Position numbers and translations under genes: made by a program. From positions 42,805-64,816 of the forward strand of contig NW_019773629.1 of the NCBI RefSeq assembly GCF_001039355.2: DNA of 22,012 nt, given 5' to 3'. Numbering within the stretch: the stretch's first letter is position 1; each line of letters opens with the position of its first letter. The notes below the pieces were generated by a model that saw only the letters and a list, made by a program, of their open reading frames with translations, had not been told where the DNA came from and did not search any database. This DNA is from Lingula anatina (lineage: Eukaryota > Brachiopoda > Lingulata > Lingulida > Lingulidae). Positions 1-13,300 of this stretch are shown here, piece after piece.

Positions 1-117
1 AGAGAGAGAGAGAGAGAGAATAAAGCAGACTAAATTGTTGATAACTTCAAGTATTATTACAAAGAGAGAGAGAGCATGGAGGGAGGTTTTCAGAGATATT
101 AAAGAGAGAGAGAGAGA
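1..117. repeat. (GA)n microsatellite patches
   Basis: Runs of alternating A and G at 1-20, 62-74 and 103-117, separated by unique sequence, in the intron downstream of exon 17. Confidence 0.9.
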
Positions 118-182
118 AGGCTGGGATTCCAACTTGTCAGAGAATCATGTATTAAGGACAGAGGTCAGAGAGAGGCCAGTAC

Positions 183-308
183 CTTGTATCCTGTGATTGC
201 TATTTGATGCATGATGTCATTCACGTATTTCACCACACCTAGCATAGCATCCAGTGCATCCTTGATTTCTACACTCCCAATGTCATTGCCAGTGTATTTA
301 AGCATTTC
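183..308 (-). CDS. MCF2L: Exon 17: C-terminal helix of DH domain
   Basis: This exon is 126 nt, 42 codons, phase 0 to 0, with acceptor CTTTCTTTCAG and donor GTACTG. It encodes [20 protein letters not shown] and then [18 protein letters not shown]. The VND...IAITGY end is the long final DH helix that leads into the PH domain. The Asn in VND is a conserved contact residue (family knowledge). The PH exons must lie below position 1. Confidence 0.96.
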
Positions 309-3300
309 CTGAAAGAAAGAATGAAAAACTAAATAAAAAAGATCATTTCTCTCTCTCTTCTTCTTCTTCTTTTTTTTTTTTTTTCATTGTTGTTTGGGGG
401 GCCGGATCATCCAAAACAGACAAACATGTAATTAACACTAACTCTCTTTGAAATAAAACTACACCATAGTTTGCTTGTATAAACTATGTAATTTATACTC
501 CTGTACAAGATGACTATCCAGCCTACTACAATCAAAGTCATTAGTGTTAAGAGGCAGTAAATGAGCTTTATTAAAATGTTTATGTCCGGAGATGCATATG
601 ATGCCTGTAGGCACATTCACTTCAGCCACTCTCTGGTAAACTGGTGTTTTTTGTTGGGATTTCAATGCACAGCAATTTGAAAACAACAAAAACATTGAAG
701 TGATTTCTGAAACTGTGCAACACTTTTGCTCCCACAGTACTACCTCTGTACATGCATGCAACCTTTTCTACCATTATAATAACAATCTCAGATGAGGCTG
801 CCATTTAGTAAAAAAGTTTGAAAATAGAGACCCAGAACCCTCCCTTTTTTATATCTGCATCGATCTCAAAAATAAAATTTTGCCTCCCAAAAGCCAGAAA
901 TCTGTCAATAGAAAAATCTCATCCCTATAATCTTGATAACTAAAAAATAACCAATTTTCCAGATTAATTTCACAGACACAAAAATTAATAAACACACAAA
1001 GGCACTAGCATACATTCAACTTACCCAAAAACAAAAATGCTGCCATGTTTTCTAATCTATCTTATAATCACTCTTTTTGTGTCCTACACTCTCTCAAGTA
1101 AACCCTTGTCTCTAAATATGCCTAAAGAGTCAGTATCAGTGTCTGACACCAGACAGCAAAATGACTTCTTTAAATCAGCTGTCGTGAGAGACAAAGGACT
1201 ATCCTAGACCATCTGTGTCCCATACACACACATACCAACACGTGATGCACGTCAAGACGGGGTCCATGTGACAGTTACGACCAGGAGAACAGTCCAAACA
1301 CGCTACAGTTCATGGGTGCATTCAGCACGTTTTCTACACAAAAAAGTTTCAGACTAAATACAGGAAGTTAGAGGGTTGACTGCATCCAGCGGCCGATGTA
1401 ATTCTTTACATTATTTAAGATGAAAGTTGTAAAGACTGAAAATCCTGAAAACACTGCTTGCAATTTTACAATGCATTTAGACTACGTAAAAAATGTTCAA
1501 AATAAAGACTGAAAATCCTGAAAACTATCACCCATGCTTAAATAAGTGGTCAACAAGATGAGGGGAGGGGAAGGAAGGTGAGAAGGGAGGGGAGAAGAGG
1601 ATGGGGGAAGCAGGTGTCAGGGGCAGTTTGAGGCTGTCTTCTGGGTCTTCCGAAAATGGTCAGATTTTCAAGTTTATACTGACGGATATCTAATTTTTCC
1701 TGTCAGAAGACCAGCAAAAATGGAGAATTGATCCACAAAGATAATTTGGAAGACTGCCAGAAAATATCTCTGGATCCCCCCCTGTGGTGTAGTGGTTAAA
1801 TGAGGGATAACAGGTTTTCCTGCTCTATCAACACAAATGAATGCAATATTACTCTAAATCCTCCAGCATTAGTCTAAAAACTGTTTTGGTAAAAACAGTT
1901 TGGAACACATCCTGTCTACATGGAATATTCTATTTTTGGTCATCTTTATGAGATGTCCACATCTGTTACAGGACTGGTATGTTTATGCAACAGTTAGCTC
2001 ATACCTAGACAACAGCTGTTGATTGCACAATTGTCTATTTTTTCCTAGTCTCTAAGAACACACTCAGACAGCGGATTTACAGATCCGCAGATCAAATATG
2101 GCCGACCCACTTGAATGCTTGTTGTGAAATCCCTGCAGGGAATCTCTTCGGTGTTTTATTGGGAATTAAACAGCAAGCTTTTCAGTAGGTTGCCATATTT
2201 GGTATCTGTTCGTCCACGGTTCTAAATACGCTCTTAAAGACTAGGAACAAAGACACACCCACAGCATGTGGTCACAGCTGTTTTCTTTTTTAACACTGAT
2301 CATCTGATAAATTATGATTTTTTCTTGTTTGGAAGAAAAGTGTCTCAAGGGCAAAGGTCATCAACTGTTAATTGCAATGGTAAAGAATAATTAATCAAAT
2401 CTGATCTCCATCTTTACAGGTCCTAAGCTAACTTCAGCCTTTCTGCTTCCCGTTAACATTGGCAATATTGCAATATTACTATGCAATCAACTGTATCTCT
2501 CTTTTTGTCTCACTGAAATAATGAAGATGATAAAGTACTTCAGGACGCAAAGTGCACATCAGCCATGGGGCAGATAAATATTGAATTTAACATGTTTTCT
2601 TCCAATATCCATCTATATAGTATCTGTCTGTCTATACTGGTATGTCCCTCTGTATGACAATCAACTTAGCTGGTTTTCAGCTTCAATCTAACACATAATT
2701 CTGTAGGTGCTTATATCAAAAGTTCTTTAAAGAAAGTTCTTTAAAAGTTCTTTAAATCAATAAGTAAATTAATGTAAATTTTGTATTATACTAGCTCAAC
2801 GAATTAATATGAATACCAAACTAAGCCGATGGCTTGATGCATGTGATAAGCCACAAACAAATGAGACAAAAGATATTTTTCACAAGTGAATATGACTAAC
2901 AAAGGGTCGTAAAACATACAGTTAATGACAAAGTGATGTGCATACTTTAAAGCTAGTGGGAAATGACAGTATCAAAATTCAAAAATACAATTCTGAATAT
3001 AAAATTTGACAATTATTATCACAGATTCTTCCTGCAAGTTATTTTTTCTGTGATGCAAATCCATTCAAATTTTTGTACAGAAAATAAAACATCACTAGCA
3101 GTCAAGTACAGAAGATAAAAAATAAATATTTTAAATGAGAATCACAGAGCACAACCCACTGAATTTTAACCCCACAGAAATTTAAAAAAAAAATAAATAT
3201 TCAAATAAAATCTTCCCTTCAAATCAAATCAAATCACTGCCTCTTAACTACTTTCAACCGCAGGAAAAAAACTCCCAAAAATCAAATTAATCTGATTTTC

Positions 3301-5666
3301 CCAAATAGTTTAAATTCATTTTAAATTCATTTACCCGAATACTCTTCAATCCGTAAATGAGTAATTCCACAGTCCGTCGACAGTGAGCTCCTAAGTAGAA
3401 CGCCATATGTGACATCTGACATACTCCACTTTGGAATTTCGCAATAATCACACCGGACTTCAACAATACTTTAGACCTCTCTAGATATACTTTAATCCTC
3501 AGAAAGTGATCGAGATTCTACAGTAACCATGTGACATTGGATTCATCCACTTTTTAAGTACTGGTAGAACCTACATTGATTCCAATACAATTCCCTTCTC
3601 TCATTCTGAACTAGATAACACTGCCTCTAATGTCATCACAGGATTGCAATACGCACACATGTAAATATACATTGCTAGAAGCTAAAGGTGTGTCTAGACA
3701 AAACTAAATTGGACAGGAAATTGACTGATGTACCTGGATGGTTTAGGTGTCATCACACAAGACACACATGGACAGGGAACTGGTCTTAATTTTCATAATA
3801 TCAGTCTTTATGTCAACTTATGTCAATGTGTTATTGAAGGCTTTTAATTAAAATTAGTAATGTACTCATGTATGTATTTAGATCATAGGCAGTGTAAAAA
3901 TGTTACAGGCATTGTACTGTTCTAATATATATTACAAACTAAAATAATGTTGTCAAACTATAACTTAGCAATTAATATAACAAATACATATTAAAGACCT
4001 ATAAACGTTCCATGCCTGCAATACAGCGTGCCACGTACATTTTATATGCAGCACACGAACACTCCACTTCCACCAACAGGAAGTTATGGGTTAAGCCACC
4101 TCTGATAATGTGTTAATGATAGGCGGATCATTTCAGCAGGCCTTAAGAGTCCTTGAAAATTGTTTTAAAATTTATTTCTGAGATTTGCCATCAAAAAGTG
4201 TTGCTAAATTTGATGTGGGTTTTCATGCCTATACTGTTAACCTTATCTTCAATCTAATTTTGAAATGTAATCTCTACTAATTACTTAGAAAATGTTAATG
4301 TTTCTGTGTATGTATGTTTGTGGACACGGGCGTATATGCATGCACATGTGAAGATTTTAGTGATCTGACCTGTTCAAACTTTTAAAATGTTATAATCCCA
4401 AGGGAAATTCTGTAGAGTCAGACAAGTTTTTATCTTTATATGCCAGAGGCCCACCATTTCATCTGTACGGCTTGTAAACCAGTTTGATGTTCTCAAGTCA
4501 AAAATATTGCAGCTTTTTGTTTTTAATGCCAAACCTAAGCCTTGGGCAGGTAAATTAAATTTAACTTAACTGCATATTTCTACTGTTGAACTTGAATTTT
4601 GCCAAAATGTGAAAAAACATAACTTTATAGAATTTTCTTTATATCAACGTATACTTAAAAGTATGGTTACATAATGAAAATCTTAATCCATATGATTTAA
4701 TAATAAAGAAAAAATATAACCTCAACATAGAGAATTTTTCATTTCATGGTGCCAATTCTTTATAATTAACATTTGAGAACCCATGTACTGGAGCAAAAAA
4801 AATCTATCAAAAATATAGAAAACTATTCACATTTTAAAGATATGAACTTACCCTTAAAAGAAGCTGGTATTTGGTAATTCTTTGGACTGGTTTTAACAGG
4901 TAGGCACCCAATGGTAACTTATGGTCCAACCGCCTCTGACATTCCTTCAAAAATATATTTAGTCATTTAGTAATATTTCAAAGTAATTTAAAGTAATTAC
5001 TCGTAAATTCCAACCCCTATTTTTTCAAACTGGCAGCATTTCATCATTTTAACATCATTAATTCAAGTAAAAATCAGACATAAACAACCAAAACATTAAC
5101 CAAAAACATTTGAGAACTAAATTTATGACTGATATTTTAGAAATTATCAAACAACATAACAAGTTAGTTTTGATCCAATGCAGTGTAAATATTTCTTACA
5201 AACCTTGAAGAATGAATTGTGATCGCCTGCCTCTTGCCTCAGTGCCTCTGACCTAGGCTTATTCTGGCAATAGTAGCTGTACATTTGGAACTCTTCTCTC
5301 TGTTTTCAAATGTAAAAGATCATTTGATTGGATAATCTGGCAACAGTAGTTGTAAAATTCAAATTGCATTAAGTTATAGAGAAAATCTTTACACTCTTGG
5401 GCTAAATTTGACAAAATTTGAACTTTTTAAAAAGCAGTTTCTCTTAGGAAGTATGGAGGAAACACAATCATTCATTTATTTATTCATAAATTGTTTTGTT
5501 TGAATTCATTCTTTACTCTTGTGAATCTGACATGATGAACAAATCTTACTGACAGAAAAGGGGAAAATGTGAAAACTGGCCTTTTTTGAGATAAATACTG
5601 ACTCCCTGACTTTTTTTTTATTCAGCAGCAAATAAATATACAAAATTACAGTTTTTGACTTATGAA

Positions 5667-5702
<36 letters not shown>

Positions 5703-6388
5703 TTACATACTTGGACTCTCTTTCTCTCTCAGTTAAAAAAAAGGTTGTACAGTTACAGTATTGCATAAACGGGTAGAAAGCAGAGATTGACAATTCATGT
5801 TGCTAACCCTACACTTGAAATTCAACTGACTCCCTGACTTACCCTATCTACAAAGCACCTTCCCACCAAACTTGGTGTATTCTGACAGTTCTCTAGATCC
5901 TTGAGAAACTCGCTGTGAATGAGAGAAAAAGCATGTGATCAGAAATCTAAATTACGCAACTTAAACAACATCCTGCGAGCATTTTTTAAAACACAATTTT
6001 ACCCTCTGACATAATTGAGCACGAATATTGCAAATAACACATTTTCAAAAGTATTATCATTCACATTATATTTTATCAACATTGAGAAAATAAATTGGCA
6101 TTTTAAGTAAATAAAAAATTGTAAATAGGAGTAATCATGATTTCAAAAGGTGCATTTTAAAAAGAAAATATCAAATTATATAAAAACCTACTTGAAAAGA
6201 TGACAATACATGTACATCTGTAACCTGATATTTTTCAATTATTCTAAAAATGTTTATGGACCACTTACTCATGATGAAATGTATAAATATCTTCAATGTT
6301 TCCAAATATTTCCCTCTTCTTTCCCTTGATGTGTGCTGGGATAAGATGCTGCATCTCTGGATCATCCATCAGTTTAGCATAACCCTAC

Positions 6389-6419
<31 letters not shown>

Positions 6420-7330
6420 TTAAAGCAATTACACAACACTTCAAGAATGATAAACAAAGGCAATAAATTCCTTTAAAAATACTTGAGACCTGCATTCACT
6501 TCTCTGCCTCCTAAATAGCTGTCTAACCCAAAGGTTGTTTACTATATCTTGTTCACTGCCATGCTGTTCAAAACATTGTTTTTGTTGAGACAACGCAATC
6601 ACAACCAACACATTCATTGCCTGTGCAGTACGTAAAAGATCACATACATTATATGTGTATAATTTTCATACAGGAGGTAACTTACATCAATGATACTCTT
6701 GAGTTCCTTCACATATATCCTCTCTGTCTCTATTAATTCCTTCATCACATGACTGAAAAATATATGAAGAGACAATAATTAGCATTTTTCTTGAAATATT
6801 GTTTTTTCTTAAAAGCATTGTGTCAAATCTAATGAATAACTTAAAATAATATACTTTGTTTTAAACAAAAATATTTTTCTTACAGTTGTATTTTTTCTTT
6901 TCAATAATAATTGAAACACCTTAAGTCACATAAAAACACCAACTCCTAAACAACACCTAATCCTTCAGTTTTGTAACTTAAGAATCACAATTCTTTTTAT
7001 GCATTGGTTTAAACAATAAATTAGGGCACATCTCCATAACTTGCAACAACCCCAACAGCACTCTAGCTGAATCTGATTTGACACACACACACAGCACAAA
7101 CTGCCAGACTGATTGAAAATGTTTTAACTCTGCTGCCTTGAAGAGAACCCACTTATCAACTTACCCCCTCTTTGCGTGAAGTGTATCCAGATCCGCCAGC
7201 GGACTGACTGGAGGGGTCGTCTTGTTTACTCCACCACTCTGCTGCCCTCTGTGAAGACTTTCACTTTCACTTTCCAGTGATGAGCTACTTTCATTGCCAT
7301 CTTGTCTGACTAGTTCTATTTTTGTCTGAA

Positions 7331-7373
<43 letters not shown>

Positions 7374-10300
7374 AAATTAAGAAATATCAAGAGGAAAAAT
7401 ATTTTTAATATAAAATGACACAGATAAGCCTGTATTTATTTACCACAGTCACCTGGTACAACTATTACACAATAGAAAAATATTATTTGCAACAGTTAGG
7501 AATAGTACATGGCATTAAAAAGCCCAAGTATAGTGACAAATAAAAAATGTTTAACTATCCCATTCACTTACCCTGAGGTGAGTTCCTCCATTTTTCTTAA
7601 TTTCTCCATTTCTCTTCCTTTTGTGATGGAGATCTTCTGTTGACACTGAGCTACGTAATGGCACGGCTTCTTTCTTTTCCTGTGAAAATAAAGATAAAAC
7701 TTGAAGGACTATTGCTTTTACAGACTGTGAAATGTATAAAACTAAAATTATTTAACAAATCTAATAGTTTTACAGACTATAAGTTGTGTAATAAAACCTC
7801 AAAGTTTATCCTATGACAGTGGAGTGTTTGGAACTGCAGTGACAAAACACACTTTCTCAACTTCTATATTCTTTCTCTAACATTTAGTCAGACAATTTCT
7901 TGGTTTAACTTAGAACTGATGTGAACACAGCCTGACACTCACACGAACCAGATGCACTCTGGGACCAGGATGGGAGATGGTCCTCCTCCTCATCATTGTG
8001 TTCTGCTTTGTCTGTTTTTGATAGAACGTACTCTTATGTCTTAATTATGGCTACAGATACGATTCAATACCAGGTGGGCAAAGTCAAGTCACTCACCACA
8101 CTCAGTAAATTCAAACTGAACAGCAAAACTTATATTAAGGACTGCTTTGCAAATGAATTTTTAAGTATTTTCCACTTGAGAAAATGTATTTTCTTTCAAC
8201 AATTTCTTCAAGAATAAAAATGTTTTCGGGACATTTTTCTTTTGTTCTAAAAAGTCTTTCTTTTTTAAGAATGAATACGAAAGTTTGCTTTCCCTAACTC
8301 CTTGTTGTGTACACACAAAATATTTTATAATATATATTATACATTAAAGTAGCTATAGGCACTTAGCTTATGGCAAACAAAAGTGTAAATATAAGCAAAC
8401 ATAAATCATCTACAAATATACACAGACAGCTAAAAGATTTGCCAGATAAGAAGTCAACTCCAATTTCAGATGGAATAACAAATTCGTCCTTGGTGTAAAG
8501 GGTTTAATAACAATATGCTTCTCAAAATGCAGAAAAGTCCCTAATAAGGTATATAAATGTACTCAAATAGTCAATGTCAACATCCTAGTCATGTCCATCT
8601 TGCATCCCTTAGCCTTTCTCACAGGAACATTTTAATAGAGTTATATTCCACAGATCTGTTCAGCTCTTTAACTTTTTCTTCTCTTCGTTGTGATCAAAAT
8701 AAACTATGGTTCATGTAGTAATTTTACCACCTGATGAATGTGATGCTGTCTGATATAAGCAAATCTTCCTATTACAGATCTCTAAAAAACGTTTGTAAAA
8801 GGAATCCAAATTAATCCTTGTACTTATCCAACTCCATAGTGAATTCTTCTACCAAGATGTCCAAACGCTAGTAGATGTCCAAACGTAATTAAAGTCACTG
8901 AGTGAATACCATAATTTTATACAGCTAGTTTTTAAACAGTAGTCCAATTCGATATCGTTTTTATTAAAACTGTCTTTAGACTAATTCAAACAAGAAGAAA
9001 GCTCAATTGCTAACTACTGTCTGCATCATTATGAAGATCTCTTCTATCTGTCAGAAAATCTATTGAGCTGACTGGATGACTGCAATCGAGATGTCTACTC
9101 CCCAAGGTTAGTCTAATTATAGTCTCAGTCAAAACAGTGCAGGACGCACCCTATAACTTCAACCAGAAATACAAAAAAAAAAAAAAATTTCACATGATTT
9201 TATTTATATTTCTTGTATGCAGTCATCTGATACCACTAGCCCTTTCACTTCCAAGGGGAACTAAAAGTAAAGGAAACCCAATATCAAACTGAGAATGTTG
9301 AACTCATTTGATCAAATCAATCCATTAGCCAGTGGGACAGTATTCTTTTCAATCAGTACAAACCTATCCCAAACAGGTCCAGACGTAAACATGTTGACGA
9401 CAGCCAACAGTCGGCCGTTTTCTTGTTTTCTTGTATCACGCCAAAAGTGCCCTATTCTGTCCATTTTTACAAGTTTCAGACCAAAATGAAACTTAATATC
9501 AAACTGGGAATTTTATCTTCAAGGTGAAAATCCCAACAACAAAAGACATAGATTTAACAGTGACCAAGTCCATTGATCCAAATACATTATGTTAACATTG
9601 GTTTAAGTCGGCAGTCTTTCCGTCCATTAAAATATTTACTACATTAAGTGGGGTCAGCTTTTAAGTTAATATCATTAGGTCTTCATTTGTGTACACAAGG
9701 AATGAAGGGTATACAGGTGGTTTAGGGTACTAATAATGCCATTTAATGTTTCCTCCCTTTTTTGTATTTGGACAAGTCCTAGAAGCATATTTGTACGTAA
9801 GAACTTAATGATGTTCAGTCTTTTTTTCTGCATAATTGATATGAATGTGCAGACAATTTTGGGGGGGGGGAGGAGGACTTTGTCAAATCTTGTCACTTGA
9901 TCCTAATTCCCTGGATATCCCTCGATATCCTTGATACCCTGGTTCTAGAAAATATATGATTTCGAACAGACAAAAAACCTCAAGATTTCAAAATAACAAT
10001 AAACATAAAAAGACATGACACACATGAACCCAAAAATGCTCTCCCACCTCCTTCTGTCCCTCCCTCTCTCCCCATCTCTTTCTCTCTCTCTCTTTCTCTA
10101 GCTCTTTCTCTCTCTAGCTCTCCCAAGCCTCTCCTCTCTCTCTTTCTCTACATCTCTTACTAGTCAGTGTATACATGGTTGTAATAATCATCTGTTGATT
10201 GCCTAACTCTCAAATAAATCTTGGCACCGTAAATGTTTTTTTTTTTTGCACTGGTGTCATACACATTTTATTTACAAAAATTCACCCACTCACCGGTGGT

Positions 10301-13300
10301 GTCAACTGTTGAGGGGGTGACCTTGAGTTGACCTTGACCTTCTTTAAGTTCTCCAGTCTCTTCTTGCACATGTCCTGTATGTCTTCAATACGCTTGAGAC
10401 CTTCCTGGACTGCATTCTGGGAAATGAAAAAATTATTGTGCTATATGTATCCCAAATGCTAAAGTTCTTATTTTTTTTTTTTGAAACTTAAGTTAAAATA
10501 TCTCTCAATTTTTTATGCCAACCCAACCCTGCTATTTTAGCTAAAAATTGGATTGTGCCTGCAACTTTGATTTTAGTTTAAAGAAAAATACCTATCAATA
10601 CATGTTCATTGCCTGGTTAATATACTATTTCATGTATAAGAACCATGTACATGTATACAGCTACTGGTAAATTTATTCATAATTGCTAGCTGATAATGAC
10701 AAAAAAAAAAAAATAATAATATATATAATAGACACTTATGTTCTGAAAATTTTCAGTAATTAGCTGTACTATTAGTTTAATTCATACTGAATTTAAAAAA
10801 AAACATAAAATTAAAGGAAAATAAATCATATGATCAACAATGAATGAAGCAAAGAATTCAAGTTGAAGATATGAGAAATCTGTGCTATCTATCATATAAA
10901 ACAATATTCTTAGACCCTAAACTGTGCTTAAGAGGTTAACCACAAACCAGAATACAAATCACTGCCATTATTTTTTTAAGTTGAATAACATTAAGTCAAT
11001 TACATCTTAACTTAGGTGAAATACACATCTAGTAATTGAAGGTCTGGGCTTATAAAAAGGCCATGATTGTATTGATAGAGGATGTCTTCACTTAAAAAAT
11101 ACAGCAGTGGGTCATGTAAAGCTCTAGTTTTTTAGGTATTATAAGGTACTGCTGTACAACTGCCAATTCAGTTAAATCTTAAGGTAAATTTCGCAGAATT
11201 ATTTATATCTGAACAAATTATGTGACAAGTAGGGAAATAAAACCTTGTTAGGTATTTGATGGCTTTCTCTTCCAAAATGGAGAACATGATTATTTAACAA
11301 GATCCTGTTTGTGTAAAGATTTCATCCAATGCTTCAAATTTATCTGTTTTTAACTGTAATGATCTTTATAATATATTATAAAATGACTTGAAAATTGTCA
11401 TATTCAGATGATCAAGATTATGGAGAAAACAGTCTCATAACATTTTAGCATTTTTGTCTTACTTTTTAAAATGTGTGAAAAAATCATGATTATCCATAAA
11501 ATAAATGACCGTGTGCACAATTATATATATAGTTGTACATATTTTTTTTCTTGGGGGGGGGGGGGGGGGGAGAGGTAGGCTTAAACACCTTAACTAACCT
11601 TTATTTCTGGTGTAAGCACACTTTCAAAAGTCTGTCTGAACTCCCGTGGGTTGTTCAAGTTCAACTGCTTCGACAACTGGAGATAGCCACTGATTTCTTT
11701 GATGGCCACATCAACGCCATCTGGTGTCATGTCCTGCATTGCCAGCAGGTCTACGCCTCTGGTGCACCATTTGTTGGCCTGGAAAATATGAAATATTTCT
11801 CACCAGTTACTCGCATCTCAAAGCAATGCTGATCTATGGAGTATACAGCAGTAATGGCATAACATCCAAATTATATTTCTGAGCAGATAATAGGAACTAA
11901 TTATTAGCTGCCAGTTAAAGAAAGGGGGAAATACTGACATTCCAGATAAGCTATCAAAACAGCTGAAGATTTATTATTAATTTATATTTTTCATCATTCT
12001 TACAATTACTAAAAAAAAAAAAAAAAACACTGGCCAAAGAGACCCTGGATAAAAGTGACTGATACTAATTTCAATCCATTATCAACTTCAGCACATCTAC
12101 CTTTTCCAGTCTATCATACAGATCTCTCTTCTTTCTCAGGAGTTCATTTCTTTGGCGAACAACTTCTTTGTACTGAAGACAAATTCTCTGCAGCTCCAAA
12201 CACTTGGGGCGAATACTATCCACAGCGTAATGCTGGTCCTCTATCAATGCCTCACCCTCCATACGGAGCTGCTCCGCCCTATGGATATCATTCTGGAAGA
12301 AAGCAGCAATAATGTCAAATGTACAGACATACAGAAGAAAATGATGACACGGCATAAAATGATACTACCTAGTGTTCAATGGCATTACTTCCTCACCACC
12401 AATTTTCAATTATGTACAACAATAACTTTGGACATTCAGAAACAATTTGATTTTTGAGTGTAGATCTAGTGCCTCCTTAGCTGAGTTTTGAGATAAGAAC
12501 TTTCAGAAATACAAACAATCCCATCTCTACAGTCAAATTAGACCACCAACTGTGCCAATTTTTATTAATAATATTATAAACTTACGTTAAATTTAATAAA
12601 TCTAGTTTTAAATCATTATAACTGAGAAGTAGTAATATAATACTTCAGTTGTACACAAGAGTAATTTGACATAACTGCTTTGTGTTAACAGCATCTTTTA
12701 CAGCTTAAAGTTTCTTTGTTTTATTGCGTGCATGTGTGTGTTTGTGTGCACATGCATACGTGCACATGAGGATATGGGCCTGAATGTTTCAGTCAACATC
12801 TCTCAAAATCTTATTTCCTTCATGAAAAAGATCCATACCTTCGTATTTTCCTCAAAATCTTTCATATCTGTGATATGGTTCTCTATTTTCAACAAGGAGT
12901 TTTCTGTTTCTAAGGCTTCTTCTTTTAATTTCTCAAGATGTCTTTCTACAACATACTGCAGCTGGAAAAAGAAAAATTCACAAAATGTCAAAATGAATGT
13001 CTTTTATTGAATTCAATGTTTCTTACAGCATATAAGGGGACGCCATACTTACTTGTGTTTGAAGGTAAGTGTTGTTGAAATCAAAGAGAATTGACTCCTA
13101 CCTGTCTGAATTCATCTTCAAACTTCCTCAGCTGCATACACTGCTGAAGTTTCTTATGGTGCTGGTCCCAAAACTTGTCAAAGGCTTTCTCTGTCTCTTC
13201 CAACTGTACAAGAAGTCTGAAAGAAAATGAAATGAAATATGTCATGAAACTTTCTTTTTTCTTTTAAATATGTTCTACTTTGACAGCACAAAACAAGGTT

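Larger units (their letters stand above)
309..4851 (-). other. Intron 16/17 (4.5 kb)
   Basis: AT-rich intron interrupting the DH domain just after conserved region 3. It holds a palindromic MITE-like element (2011-2283), a short tRNA-like A-box sequence (1784-1800), a 22-bp direct repeat, a purine-rich tract and an open interval with a donor-like end (3335-3517), each listed separately. Short ATG-initiated frames between 407 and 804 show no recognisable domain. Confidence 0.85.
7680..10293 (-). other. Intron 9/10 (2.6 kb)
   Basis: This intron separates the end of the spectrin region from the linker. It contains a candidate 69-nt cassette exon (7943-8011), a short repeated phrase AATATCAAACTG near 9281 and 9495, a poly-G run near 9860 and a pyrimidine-rich tract at 10039-10156. 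Frames at 7996-8217, 9295-9489 and 9675-9896 have no recognisable protein features. Confidence 0.85.

Noticed and set aside
407-804. Three overlapping short minus-strand frames
   Set aside because: Intronic, no recognisable features, mutually overlapping.
5506-5793. 95-codon minus-strand frame with a Cys-Val run
   Set aside because: It translates the CA microsatellite; no homology or splice support.
6269-6384. Apparent frameshift in the DH domain at exon 13
   Set aside because: A first reading suggested an extra G. Rechecking the bases at 6301-6330 showed the frame is intact through KKREIFGN.
11533-11832. 99-codon plus-strand frame beginning at the poly-G run
   Set aside because: It is the antisense shadow of exon 8; the poly-Gly start comes from the G run.
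12055-12457. Two overlapping plus-strand frames of 85 and 101 codons
   Set aside because: Antisense to exon 7, whose minus-strand reading matches the DBS signature.
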